Positions 32,611 to 44,630 of a stretch of 64,000 bases of DNA are shown piece by piece. Both the position numbers and the translations under genes were made by a program. Source of the stretch: Malaya genurostris (lineage: Eukaryota; Arthropoda; Insecta; Diptera; Culicidae); contig NC_080571.1 of the NCBI RefSeq assembly GCF_030247185.1, forward strand, positions 343,511,879 through 343,575,878, written 5' to 3'. A model generated the notes under the pieces. That model was not told where the DNA came from. It did not search any database and saw only the letters and a list, made by a program, of their open reading frames with translations. Position 1 is the stretch's first letter; every line of letters starts with the position of its first letter.

Positions 32611-33064
32611 TGAATCGATTCTCGAGCTCGACTTTTTTAAATGCCGAATTAGATCGGCAACACGACATTTCACTGATTCTTTAGTAATTCACATGCTCTT
32701 CTCCGAAATTCGTTAAAATTATATGCTGATATCTCGGTAAAGCGCATTGTTTTGCCGAAGTTTGGCATAATACTATGCTGAGCTTGTCAGTAAACAGCAA
32801 ATATACCGAAATCAGCAAATCCATTTGCTGAAATTTCGAACAGTGAGTTAGCTTTTATTGAAACTCGGTGAGGCCCTTATCATCTATTGTCTCTTTTCGA
32901 TTTTCCGAAGCACCACGTCGCCGTTGCTCGTGGAGCTAGAAAAAAATTGTAGTGAGGAAATAGGTTTGTATATTTCGTGCACAGATAAGTGAAATGAAAA
33001 ACTATCTACAATGTATATATACTTATAAATATCTGCTTATTTACAGGTGGAGGCGTTCTTTTGG
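32611..33064. other. Insert-like DNA between repeat blocks 2 and 3
   Basis: The interval breaks the CCAGAATTC-type repeat and has its own repeated theme of TCGGTAAAG, GCCGAAGTTTGGC and AAATTTCGAACAG. It is probably a separate inserted repeat, but no termini or target duplication were identified. Confidence 0.35.
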
Positions 33065-33455
33065 AGATTGCAAGTGCAGTGTCCAATTTCATAATTCAAG
33101 TCCGAAATCCAGTTCCAGAAATCATGTTCAAAATACATTTCCAGAATCCAAGTACTGGTGCAGAATTTAAGATTTGTGTCCAAAATTCAGCTCCTGAGTT
33201 CATGTCCAGAACCCAGTTCTATAATACCTTTCCAGCACTCAGGTCTCAATTACAGAACCAGAAATCAGATGCAAAATCCAGGTCCTGAATTAAAGCTCTG
33301 AACCCAGGTCCAGAATACATTCCCAGACACTAGAACCAGAATCCAGGTCTAAAATTCAGTTCCTGATCCAGAATTCATTTACAGAATCCTTCTCCAGAAT
33401 ACAGAACTAAAATTCATGTCCAGAATTCAGATACCAGAATACAGTCCTAGAATTT
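33065..33455 (+). repeat. Cryptic CCAGAATTC-type repeat, block 3
   Basis: The same degenerate vocabulary as blocks 1 and 2 continues, for example AATCCAGGTCCTGAATTAAA and GTCCAGAATTCAGATACCAG. A weaker relative lies at about 38735-38960. Confidence 0.6.
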
Positions 33456-33729
33456 AGCTTTCCATTCAGTATTTCTGATGTAACACTCAAAAGAGCTACA
33501 AGTATTTACAAAAATTGATAATGTTACTTGAGATAACCTTCTAGGAAAATGAAATAATGTGTATTCGTTTTTATGATGTTTGTTGAAAAATTGGAGGGGG
33601 CATTATTTTTATTTCGTCTTGGGCGCCAGAAATGTTCACTACGGCTCTGAGTGCAGAATAATCAACCAGTTGAAATCAAAATAGCTTTTCGTCGAAGCAA
33701 AACGTAGACTAAGTACATTAAACTGGCAA

Positions 33730-35030
33730 AATATTTTGAGTATGGAAGGAAACGTCAATGAAGAAGTGGAAAAATTCTATCTAATTATTAACATATTAAT
33801 TTCGGAAATTGTGCCAGTAAAAAGAAGAAGAAGAAATCACAATAGCAAATTGCCTGTCTGGTTCTACCCGCAATTGAAAAACCTGAAAAATAGAGAGCAG
33901 AAAGCAGAAAGCACATAAGACTTACAGAAAAGATAAAAGTGTTATCAGTCTGCAAAACTACCTCGACATTTGCAATGACCACGGCACACGAAGAATATAA
34001 TTTGTAATTTATTTGCAATTTTTTTCCAAGAAATATATACATCATATGCCGAAACAGCTTTCTTATGCCATCAGTATCAATCAATTATCAAAGCAAGAAA
34101 TATTCACTGCACTTGAAAACCTAAACGCAGCAGAGGGACCTGGACCTGACGGAATAGCACCAATATTTTGGAAACAATTAGCAACTGAGCTCACAACACC
34201 ATTACACCATCTCTTCAACTTATCAGAAATATTTCCAGAAACATGGAAATCCTCCTTCTTAGTACGGGTCTTTAAATCAGGCTCAAAATTAGACATACGT
34301 AATTATCGAGGAATTGCCATTATCTATGAATTGCTATTATCTTATGCATTCCAAAATGATTTGAAAAAATTATCAATGGGAAAATAAAAAGAAAATACAA
34401 GTAAAAAATTACATAACTCCAAAACAACATGGCTTTTTCAAAGGTCGTTCTACGTCAACAAATCTCCTGGAATTCATTACATTCACTTTGGAAGCTATGG
34501 ACAATGGAAATTATGTCGAAACTCTCTATACGGACTTCAGCAAAGCTTTCGACAGAATTGACATACCACTATTACTATTCAAAATTAAAAAATATGGCAT
34601 TGAACAAAAACTGTTGGAATGGATTGAATCATATCTCACAAAACGTAAACACTTCAGGTCACGTCACTTCAGGTGTTCCCCAAGGTTCACATTTAGGCCC
34701 TCTTCGTTTTATCTTGTACGTAAACGACATTTCCTTCTTACTCAAACATTTGAAAGTACTTGTATATGCAGACGACATGAAGCTCTTTATGGAAATAAAA
34801 AATGCTGTAGATGCTGAAGTATTCCAATATGAAATTAACGTGTTCAAAATTTGGTGCAATAAAAGCTTACTCCAACTAAACGTTAAAAAATGTAGTTCAG
34901 TAACGTTTAGTAGAAAAATCATGTCTCCTACTATTAACATATATTTAGGAAACCAACCTGTAGAAAAATGTAAAATTATTAGAGACCTAGGCGTAATTTT
35001 AGACTCAAAACTTACTTTCGTGGAGCATTA
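33730..35030 (+). pseudogene. Jockey-type reverse transcriptase, frameshifted
   Basis: In pieces in different frames one reads LPVWFYPQLKNLKNREQK (linker), LNAAEGPGPDGIAPIFWKQL and KLDIRNYRGIAII (RT fingers), YTDFSKAFDRIDIPLLLFKI (motif A with catalytic Asp), a GVPQGSHLGPLRF motif B, VLVYADDMKLFM (motif C) and IRDLGVILDSKLTFVEHY. Several frameshifts and a stop after KKLSMGK break the frame. The wording is that of the Jockey clade. Confidence 0.85.
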
Positions 35031-35032
35031 TA

Positions 35033-36324
35033 ACAGTTCGGCTGAAAAGTTCGTATCGTTTAATAGAAACACATTTTTTTGCCAAAATTCGTGTTTATTA
35101 CTCAACATAATTGCCATCAGAGGCAATACAGCGATTATAGCGATCTTCCAACTTTTCGATACCATTTTTGTAGTACGATTTGTCCTTTGCCTCAAAATAG
35201 GCCTCAGTTTCAGCGATTACCTCTTCATTGCTTCTAAATTTTTTACCAGCGAGCATTCTCTTGAGGTCTGAGAACAGGAAAAAGTCACTGGGGGCCAAAT
35301 CTGGAGAATACGGTGGATGAGGGAGCAATTCGAAGCCCAATTCGTTCAATTTCAGCATGGTTTTCATCGACTTGTGACACGGTGCATTGTCTTGATGAAA
35401 CAAAACTTTTTTCTTCTTCAAATGAGGCCGTTTTTTTGGAAATTTCGTTCTTCAAACGCTCTAATAACGCTTTATAATAGTCACTGTTGATGGTTTTTCC
35501 CTTTTCAAGGTAGTCGATGAAAATTATACCATGCAAATCTTAAAATACAGACGCCATAACCTTACCGGCCGATTGTTGAGTCTTTCCACGCTTTGGGTTC
35601 GGTTCATCGCATGCAGTCCACTCAGCTGACTGTCGATTGGACTCCGGAGTGAAGTGATGGAGCCATGTTACGTCCATTGTTATATATCGACGAAAAAAAT
35701 CGGTTTTATTTCGATATAACAGCTCCAAACACTGCTCAGAATCATCAATTCGTTGTTGTTTTTGATCGATTGTGAGCTCACGCGGCACTCATTTTGCACA
35801 AAGCTTTCTCATATCCAAAAATTCGTGAATAATATGTCCAACACGTTCCTTTGATATCTTTAGGGTGTCAGCTATCTCGATCAACTTCACTTTACGGTCA
35901 TTGAAAATCATTTTGTGGATTTTTTTCACGTTTTCATCGGTAACAGCCTCTTTTGGACGTCCACTGCGTTCATCGTCTTCGGTGCTCATATGACCAGTAC
36001 GAAATTTTGCAAACCACTTACGAATTGTTGCTTCGCCCGGTGCAGAGTCTGGATAACACTCATCAAGCCATTTTTTGGTATCGGCGGCACTTTTTTTCAT
36101 CAAAAAGTAGTGTTTCATCAACACACGAAATTCCCTTTTTCCCATTTTTTTCACAATAACAAAAGTAGCTTCACTCAAAATGCAATATCTCACAAACTAA
36201 TAATCAGACAGCTGTCAAATTTATACACGTATCTTTTGAAGGTTGGTACTAACTGAAAATGGTATGGATTTAGTTCTAGTGGCGCCCTCTCATAGAAACG
36301 ATACGAACTTTTCAGCCGATCTGT
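35033..36324 (-). mobile_element. mariner element with TA duplication and inverted termini
   Basis: The element of 1292 bp is flanked by TA (35031-35032 and 36325-36326). The termini are ACAGTTCGGCTGAAAAGTTC on the left and, on the minus strand, ACAGATCGGCTGAAAAGTTC on the right, followed in both by GTATCGTTT. It contains a damaged transposase gene on the minus strand. It inserted into the Jockey remnant. Confidence 0.9.
35098..36145 (-). pseudogene. mariner transposase, inactivated
   Basis: The probable start is MGKREFRVLMKHYFLMKKSA at 36145. The N-terminal helix-turn-helix region (GEATIRKWFAKFRTGH; LKISKERVGHIIHEFL) is followed by VPRELT, YITMDVTWLHHFTPES (first catalytic Asp), LFHQDNAPCHKS (second) and PPYSPDLAPSDFFLFSDLKR (third), the DD34D pattern of mariners. 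Three lesions are visible: TGA at 35791-35789 and TAA at about 35541-35539, both where the family has Trp, and a one-base frameshift near 35440 in an A run. The first catalytic region has DVT where DET is usual. Wording is closest to irritans- or cecropia-type mariners. Confidence 0.85.
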
Positions 36325-36425
36325 TATAGAATACCCATATGAATCTTACAGCTGCTGAATTTGCTTTAAACTTTACGAAAAAAGTTCGCACACAAAACAA
36401 ATCTGATATGATACTTGAATTGAAG

Positions 36426-37449
36426 ATTTACGGGAAATGATTTTTCACTAAGTCAATAAATATCAATAGTGGTAACTTATTCGAAATTTATTTAGCAATA
36501 CCGTGATGGTGTAGTAATATCAATCACCAAATGCTGTGATTAATAATAGTTATATTGATTGAAAAACAATCACAAAGCATGCATCGGATTTAAAAATATT
36601 ATTCGATTTAGATTGAATATCATACGCAGAAGTAACAGGAGCGCAGGCTATCGCTACGCCAATTCAAAAGCACTCTCCAAACGCAGCGTCTGCTGTGTAT
36701 TCGAGATATTCAAAATACTGCGCTCCAGTTACTTCCATAAATCAAATCCATTCTGAATAGCATATTATTAGGTTTTATCTAAATAGTGCAGTGTAATCAA
36801 CCAAACGGATTTGAAACAGCCTTTCGTCGATATAATCACTATTTGGAATATGGAAAAAATATGGTATCACCCAATTTAGCGATATTTCGGTGGATGAAAA
36901 TCCGTCATCAAGTTTCACTAACACAAAAAATCACATCAATATTTATTTCAACTGAATAATCAGTCATCCTGTTTCATCTTCTATATAACGCCTTTTCCGA
37001 ATAGCAATGTATGTTGTGACTATCTCTCTATCTGACTATTGAATATCATCCTGAAAGAAGCTTTTTGTCGAAACTTTCGTTAAAAGCACGAGACGTCTCT
37101 CTAGACCTAGTGGATGAATATGGTATGAAAAGCAGCTTTGCGCTTCAACTATATAGTCACTGTTTTCTATCTCTCGCCTCATGCCTCCATTCGATAGAAT
37201 GTGGCGGAGCTTTGCGTGACCGAGGGCCATTGAAACAAGTTCGAATGACGGTGGTGGATAAAAACCACCGTTCAACCAAGAGTGGTACGAGAGTTTCAAT
37301 TTATACTTTATCCACCTTAAAAAGTGCACTTCGATGGCTGATAGCGAGCGTTTAGTTGTAATTGAAACTGTTGTTAGAAGTTTTCACCGTGCATCTTACT
37401 TCTATACTACTCAAACTACGGTGCCAAAGGAAAAAAAAACTATTCTACT
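36426..37449. other. Gene-free stretch
   Basis: AT-rich DNA with no recognisable coding or repeat termini. From about 37040 the GC content rises, and a plus or minus strand exon is conceivable, but no frame has supporting splice sites. Confidence 0.3.
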
Positions 37450-37774
37450 TCACAGTACTAACGTGTACTCAATCATCGGTCCCAGATATTCGGCTGGCAA
37501 CACTTCCCCATCGGCTGTCGGCTGTTGTTGTTTACTGGCGGAGAGCTGCTTCACCAATCGAGGCTTCCGGGCGCGTGCCTTGGTTCCCTTGCCCGGCGGC
37601 AGTTTGTTGTTTTGGTCCGTGCCCGGCACGATCAGCTGATTGCCACCATCGACTGCCGACGGCTGACAAGAAATCGATGGAAACCCGGCACCACCACCGA
37701 TGACGCTCGAAAGGGCAGTGAATCCATCGTTTCCTGTTGAATGAAAACCGCCGGCGGTGCGGCTGCTGTCGTCA
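37450..37774 (-). CDS. Candidate terminal coding exon, unknown protein
   Basis: On the minus strand a good acceptor (CCTATTTTTCTAG) ends at 37775 and opens a frame of 107 codons reading DDSSRTAGGFHSTGNDGFTA ... KGTKARARKPRLVKQLSASK ... EYLGPMIEYTLVL, then a stop at 37452-37450. The segment is markedly GC-richer than its surroundings and third positions look coding-like. It is rich in Gly, Ser, Gln and basic residues, so probably disordered. No family is recognised. An internal donor (CCA|GTAAAC) is possible, in which case the end would differ. The upstream exons would lie to the right. Confidence 0.35.
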
Positions 37775-37800
37775 CTAGAAAAATAGGAACATACACACAC

Positions 37801-39130
37801 ACATACAGGTGGTTAAACCAAATCGACGGACTCTCGGAACTCCCGCCGGTTTTGGTAACGGTAGAAATGACATGCTGAAAGCCTTTTTTGTAGGCTTATT
37901 AATTTTTTTCAGGTTGATGATAATATATAATACTTTTTCACAATTAAAATTTTAAATTTCGAAATTACTACTGCATATCGAAAATCTACAAATCGTGTGA
38001 CGATTCGCAATTCTAGAATAGACGCCTCGAAAAGAAACGGGTTTGCAATGGTTTCTCACGTGTCAAAGAGTAATAAACATTATTGAAAAGACGCCTGGAT
38101 GCCGTCAATTGCTAGATCGTAACAGAATGAAGGAACCAATACACGCACACATCTGTTGCAGCAACGAGTCCCCATGACAAGTTGAACCATAAAAATATAC
38201 TGACTTCACAAACAATGGGAAGCTCACATGTGGCTCAGTATCGTATTTCAAACCACATGAGCTGCGTGATTGGCGTTAGGCTGAGGATAGGCGATACATT
38301 GCTTTTATGTTTAGTGCAACCGACTTCAAAACATTGTATTATACCGTCTTAGTACTTTTGTGCAATAAACATGTATGGTTATTCTGGGATTAGCCTTTTT
38401 TTTTGCTTTAAACACATTACTTCTTTACCGTTCTGTTTTCGAAACATAGCAGTTCATGTTGCACAGCTACGCCACTTAGCAGTTCAACATATACCGAATA
38501 CGTGATACTTTTGTTTTGTGTTGGCCATTCAATGTCTTACCAGGAAGAATTTTTAGCATCAATCAAGTATCAGTCTCGATATTCAACCAGACAAGTTCAA
38601 AAGGTAAGGCGTGGTCGAAATCGAACATTTTGGGATTCGGGAACGATGTTTTGAGCCTGAAATCAGGTTTATTTAGACACGGCTTCAACCTATTTGGTCG
38701 TTCGCCGGGTAGAATTTATTTCCTCAACACAGTTTCAGAACTTATTTCCAGATTCTCGGTATATAATTCAGAGCCTGCATGCTGGAACTTAATAAAAAAT
38801 CCGAATTTAAGTTAACAGTTCAGTTCGAGATCTAAATTCGGAACCTGTTTCTGAAAATGAGTTCATTTCCAAATATTGATCTGGATTCCGAACATGAATT
38901 TTTTCAAATGAAATCAGAGTCAGCTCCCACGTTTCGAACCAAGTTATTGAATTCAATTTCAGTTCCTGAATGTAGGTTCTTGTGTAGATAAATGATTGGT
39001 CGCAATAAGTACTGAACAGTTTTAAATCGCGGATAAATTCCTTAAATCGGTTTCTTTTAGAACCATTCTAATATACCCTTAAAACGATGCAGTCTTCCTC
39101 TACAGAAAAACTGCTATAACATTATTTGTT
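37801..39130. other. Mostly gene-free stretch
   Basis: If the candidate exon is real this is intron. The part 38735-38960 carries CCAGATTCTC / GAATTCAGAG-type cryptic repeats like those at 32-33 kb. Nothing else is identified. Confidence 0.3.
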
Positions 39131-39198
39131 GTAATGCTTTACTCCCATTTTTCGCGTTCTCTAATTGTACGATATTCCATCGTACAATTAAAGTTTTT

Positions 39199-39367
<169 letters not shown>

Positions 39368-39444
39368 CAATCAGCAATCCACGCCACCAGTGTTTTTCAA
39401 TGAAAAAGATTCTACTTCTGGTTACCGACTATAAATTGAACGGC

Positions 39445-39695
39445 TGAAAGCAAAAGTCGGATAAGTGCAACTTAGTTTGGAAAACCCGTTTAAGTTTTTT
39501 TAAATGCAAAAACCGGATAAAAACATTGAGCGCAAAAGTCGGACACGGACTTTGAAATGCAAAAGCCGTTTAAAAACATTTTTATTGCAAGAACCGGACC
39601 AAAATACTTTGAATGCAAAAACCGGACAAAAACTTAACCGGTTCTTCCAAAACAAATGTATTTATCCGGTTTTTGCATTCAAAGTTATTTTCGGC
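39445..39695. repeat. GCAAAAACCGGA minisatellite with an inverted terminal unit
   Basis: Variants of AATGCAAAAACCGGACAAAA recur at about 39503, 39532, 39555, 39590 and 39615 with irregular spacing of 24-36 bases. The last unit is inverted (TATCCGGTTTTTGCATTC at about 39662), so the array can fold back on itself. Confidence 0.6.
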
Positions 39696-39757
39696 CAACT
39701 GCCGCTGCGGGATAAAGCATGGGTCGCTAGTTTGCTACGGGTGGCGTAATATGTAAG

Positions 39758-39880
39758 CACATTTTCATTGAGTCTCGTCTTGTTCCGCAGGGAAAATCGA
39801 GTGTGATTTGATAATTATGTCAAGTCTACTTTATAAATTTTAATAGAAACTCTTTGCAATAAATTATTATAGATGAATCA
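39758..39880 (+). repeat. Left half of an inverted duplicate, flank of the Helitron-like element
   Basis: The sequence TTTTCATTGAGTCTCGTCTT onward is repeated in reverse complement at about 45745-45866. The match ends exactly at the Helitron-like insertion point (...GATGAATCA). Confidence 0.85.
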
Positions 39881-42581
39881 TCTATATATATATATATATA
39901 TATATAAAAATGCAGAGATCATTCTTTGTAATCGCATCACGTAAGAACGGATGGACGGATTGAGTTGATTTTTTTTTTTGTTTGATCAGTTTTTACCCCC
40001 ACCGGGTTCGTACATCAAAAAAATTAGGAAAACTTACCGGAAAAGTGGGAAAAACCAATAAAGTTATTTTGTATGGACAATGGAATTTTCCACTAAAAAA
40101 GTCGTCAATGATTGCTAGATCATTGATGGGTGTTTGGCGCATAACGAGTTGCATAAGTGTTTGGCCGTCGAAGAAAGGAATACTAGATCGTTCAGAGAAT
40201 CTTTTGGCGCGCAACGAGTTGATTTGTGTGAAGTGCATGCTTGATTCATGTGGTTCGTTATTCCGAGCCACGTGCTTAATTGGGTATCAACTTTGTTGCT
40301 TGCCAAATGATTTAATGATGGAACGCATATGAGTGTTCTAGCTATGCCGTAAACAGGATCAAAAGTTCTAATATTGTTTACCAGAAGATGCATTGTGTGC
40401 AATGTAATCAGTTAGATGATTATTGTCGGCCATCGTAGGCGTGAGTTGAACAAATCACATTATAGAACGATTTTTGTAGAATGCTGAAGTTCGTTCGCGT
40501 CGGGTAAATTCTGGTGGATTGAAAACCATTAGTTGTGAGATTTTATGCATTGACTCGAACGATACACGGGCAAAATTCCGATTCTAGAAATGAGCAAAAG
40601 GAGTCATGATTTGGGGCAAAAGAGTGTATTTTCATGAAATGATAATACACCATGATTAATAGTTCTCGGATCATGATCCATTTGGACTGATTTAGCTGTA
40701 ATTTAAACGTAACGCACTTGACGTTGTTGGGTATAACTTTAGGCGTGTTTCTGCAACGAAGGTAATTTTTGCAGCATAAATTCAGGCGTTATGTTTTAAA
40801 ATATGAAGATTTCAAATATGAATTAAATGGAATGGTGCGATGAACGTATTTTGTACGCGATTTTAACTAATCATTAACAATTAAAATATTATGTTTATGA
40901 CAAACGACGACGCCTAAAATAACGTGTTTACTTGCGTTAATTGCTCCAGTTTTGAATTTTCTGTTTCAGAATTTAAACACTTAAACGAACTGCATGACAA
41001 ACATATGTAAATCAAACCTTCTAAAAAGAAACTCTTGCAAATGCCGCGGATTGATATTGCCTTTTACTTTTTCGAAACATCGTTTGCAAAAAAGTTTATT
41101 TAAAATAGTATTATTCTACAACAATAGTCACATTAAATTTGTGGAAATACGTTCAGATATATTCATTCAAAATGTAATATATATGTTTGCCAAATTGAAA
41201 AGCGTTACCGTGCTTAGTCTCTTATAATGTCAACTTTCGGGTTATTATCTTTATGTTGTCAATTCTCTGTAAAACAACACAATTATGAAATGAATATGCC
41301 TCAGGATCAAGTAAACATTCTCAGTAATTCTTGCCTTTCAATGACTACTTTTTGCCTTACCATTATTCTATTGAGCAATCCATCACATCACTTGAGACAG
41401 AGGGTTCAAAGAAATATCCGGGTAGAAAATTAGAGTTACGAGTTTTGAACGAAATACATTCTTCAAGTAACGCATTTCCGGATCATGAAAAATTTTCATG
41501 GGAAAAGACTTATTGCTCATGGTTTCATGAGAAGTTGAAATGATTGGTTTCATGATTTTCTAATCATGACAGCAGTAACGGATTTTTTCCCGTGTAAGCT
41601 GAATACTGGTACAATCACTCCTCATCTCCACTCCTCTATAACAGAAGAATTGCACATAATTTTCATATAAAACTTTCTGATATAGATTCTCTGTACCGAA
41701 CTCCACCATTCGTGAATTGTAGGTAGGGTACTAAACAAAATGATGTGGTGTTGACTAATGAGACGACTATTGATAAAACTATTAAACGAATGCAGTGTTC
41801 ATGTAAAAGTTAATGGACACAATATTTAAAATAATGGTAACTTGAATTTTCGAATGCCCAAGAATTACTCATTTTATCTTTCGGTTTTTTTTAGCAATAT
41901 TAAACTAACTAGAGATTGTGAGAGAAGAAAGAATATGTAAAATGTGGAACCATAGTACTCAAGGAAGAGTAAGGATTTGAAGATACGGTGCGGAAAAATT
42001 CGACGTAACAAGGTTCATTTAAGTGAGCAAAAGGTTCCTCCTTCTACCTTCTACCAGAGGCGTCGAACTTAGCGATGCTAAACATGCGAGTCTCTGATAT
42101 GTCAAAAATTTACTAAATAATTTCTGACTGACCAGAAGGCATAAATTAAAAGTAAAAATAAAGTTTTATCGCGAAATTTTTTCCTGTGATTGTCATGCTA
42201 CGAACATTCATCAAACACGATTAAATATTATCACCAGACTAGCGAGAAGTGACGAACTACAAGTCGCGAGGGCAGCTGTTGTAAATTTGTGGAATCAATT
42301 TAAAGTAGTCATATTAGTTATTTTTGCTTCACTCTTTATTCCATATGTCGAAACCAACCGCCATTCAATGCACTGACTCAAAAGATGATATGGCGATCGG
42401 TGCATTCGCTTAATTTTTGCTTAACAAAAGCTTTTAACTTATTCACAAATTTTTTTATGAATTCATCGCAGCCAAGTATCAGTAGAATAATAGAAAGTTA
42501 CATTAACAGCATAAGACGTTTGACAATTCTACTGTCCAAGAAAAAAAAATTGGACGAGACGAAGTTCGACGGGTCAGCTAG
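39881..42581 (+). mobile_element. Non-autonomous Helitron-like element
   Basis: The element begins TCTATATATATA right after an A and ends GGGTCAGCTAG before a T, giving the A|TC...CTAG|T arrangement of Helitrons, with no target duplication. The 5' region carries ACGTAAGAACGGATGGACGG and the 3' region GACGAAGTTCGACGGGTCAG, wording common at such termini. The empty site is preserved at about 45745 in an inverted duplicate, confirming both ends. No Rep/helicase frame is seen in 2.7 kb. A clear 3' hairpin could not be picked out. Confidence 0.75.
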
Positions 42582-42900
42582 TTAATGTATAAAACTCTTG
42601 GTACGAAGATGAAACATGAAATATAGCTTGATAAACTTAGTTCGTATCTGTTTTCATCACGACGGAACTATATTTTCCATAATGGATGGAGCTAATATAC
42701 TTTATTAATGACTCGTAACTACGATGCATTCATGTTCACTGAATTTATAATGTTTTCGCCAATTAACAAACAAACATGTATTAAGGATTGCTGAAAAAAA
42801 TGAGAACAGAGTTGTGTTTCTTTTGATAAGGTCAATACTCCGAGTGAAATGTTCAACATCTTCTATTCATTCAATTCATTCAAACCATCAGTTGGGGTAG
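42582..42900 (+). repeat. Right half of the inverted duplicate
   Basis: TTAATGTATAAAACTCT and, after a roughly 190 bp stretch absent from the partner, TGAGAACAGAGTTGTGTTTC, TTTTGATAAGGTCAATACTC and GTGAAATGTTCAACAT recur in reverse complement at 45370-45745. The two copies therefore differ by several indels besides the Helitron. Confidence 0.75.
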
Positions 42901-43578
42901 GATTCATTATCTCTGCACAAAAAAAAAGAAACTTATACGATATGTAAGTCAATAGTAATATGAAATGGACATCAATTTGATTGACAAACATACTCGATAT
43001 AAAACTAAATACGAATGCATTGATTTTAAATGAATGAAACTTTATTTTTCAATTAACGCTCAGGTTTGCTTCTTGGGTAAAAAGAAAAATAAAAAACTGT
43101 AAAGTAATTTTGAATTAATTATCGTTTTTAACATATGTGCATGAAAATAGGCGTAATTGTTTATGTGTGCATGGCATTAACTCAGAGGATAGAGTAACAA
43201 TCGGAAGGATTGATTCGAATATTATCTTTACTAAAACACATGTATTTCGAATATATTTTTTTTATTTGTTTCAAATTTTGCATAAGCATTATCCTTACCC
43301 CATTATCCTTGTAAAAATTGCATTATTAGCTCGTAATATTCAACAGTACATTGTAGCCATAAACTGTTAGTTAAAAATGGAGGCAGAGCTGGAACTTCAT
43401 TAGATTAATCCAAACACAAAAACTGCTTTTCGAAAAGTACTTTCAATTGTTAATTTAATAAATTTGGAATGAAATGCGAACACAAGCTAAGATCATATTC
43501 ATTCATGTGAGGAAGCGAAAAGATTCAAAACCGATTTTTTTAAATATTATTTTATAGGGCCAATTGCATTCTTGCAAA
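42901..43578. other. Gene-free stretch
   Basis: AT-rich sequence without recognisable coding potential or element termini. Confidence 0.3.
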
Positions 43579-43580
43579 TA

Positions 43581-44457
43581 CAGGGTGGGCCATTTAAAGT
43601 GGAAGCATCGGGCAACCTGGTATGACGCTTCCAACGCGATATGTCATTAGTCGATTTGACAATTCTGTCGATCTGACGACTGATGACATACCGCGTTGGA
43701 AGCGTCATTCCAAGATAATTTTACCATTGAACAATACACATCAAAAGAACGCGCTGAAATTGGTCAGCTTTGCATGCAAAACGAGAGCAACTTTTGGCAA
43801 AAATCATCATGTCAGAGGCACATTTCACGTTTAATAGATGCTTTTATAAGCAAAATTGTTGGTTCTATGCAACTGAGAACCCTCAATTAATTGAGGAACA
43901 GTCTCTATACGATCAAAAAGTTACAGTTTGGTGTGGTGTTTTTTTTTTTCATAGCAACGTAAAATGTCCATGATGATCGTTATCGTGCCATGATTAATGA
44001 TTTTGTGATACCCACTGTTCGTCAAAATGGTTTGAATGGCTACTGGTTTCAACAGTATGGTGCAACATGCCATACGGTTTGACTAACAATCGATTTGTTA
44101 TGAACATTGTCTTCCGTACGAGTCATATCGCAAAACGATGATTTTGACTGGCCTCGATTTGACGCCACAAGACTTTTTTGTGTTTTTTAATCCAAGGTAT
44201 ACGCTGATAAGTCATGAAGCATAGCAAAACTCAAAGTCGACATACGACGTGAAATCGCCGCCATATCGACCGATACATTGGTGAAAACGATGGAAAATGC
44301 CGAAAAAAGGATACATTTTGTACTCAAGACCAAATGTCACCATTGACGCGATATCATTTTCAAAAAATAGATGTAACATATCTCCTTCAACAAAAAATAT
44401 TATAATCTAAATGAAAATTAAATTAACAAATCCTTCCTCTATAAATGGCCTACTCTG
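43581..44457 (+). mobile_element. Degenerate Tc1/mariner-superfamily element
   Basis: An 877 bp element flanked by TA (43579-43580 and 44458-44459), with ends CAGGGTGGGCCATTTAAAG and, on the minus strand, CAGAGTAGGCCATTTATAG. Frame pieces include AHFTFNRCFYKQNCWFYATE and QKVTVWCGVFFF (first catalytic region), YWFQQYGATCH (second, Asp replaced) and a DLTPQDFFVFF-like third motif. The order is that of a mariner-like transposase that has lost its N-terminus and contains stops. Confidence 0.8.
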
Positions 44458-44630
44458 TACAATAATGGCAAATCCAATCACCTTTCAAACGTTTTCAATT
44501 TTCAACCCTTTTGAGACGATTTTAGAATGTTTTCACTCAATAAAGCTCGTCGTTACAGAAGATTAGAGGTTGCATATTCGACACATGCTGGCTAAACACT
44601 TGTTATACTTATTATTAGCTGGGAACGGGT

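Larger units (their letters stand above)
33660..36425 (+). mobile_element. Jockey-clade retrotransposon remnant, split by a mariner
   Basis: The left part (33660-35030) runs from the post-endonuclease linker to the RT thumb; the right part (about 36327-36425) is short and badly decayed. The mariner at 35033-36324 lies between them. The parts are joined across the mariner at a TA site (GAGCATTA / TAGAATACCC). Confidence 0.75.

Noticed and set aside
40115..40402. Minus-strand 92- and 95-codon frames
   Set aside because: They lie within the Helitron-like element and carry no Rep, helicase or other domain.
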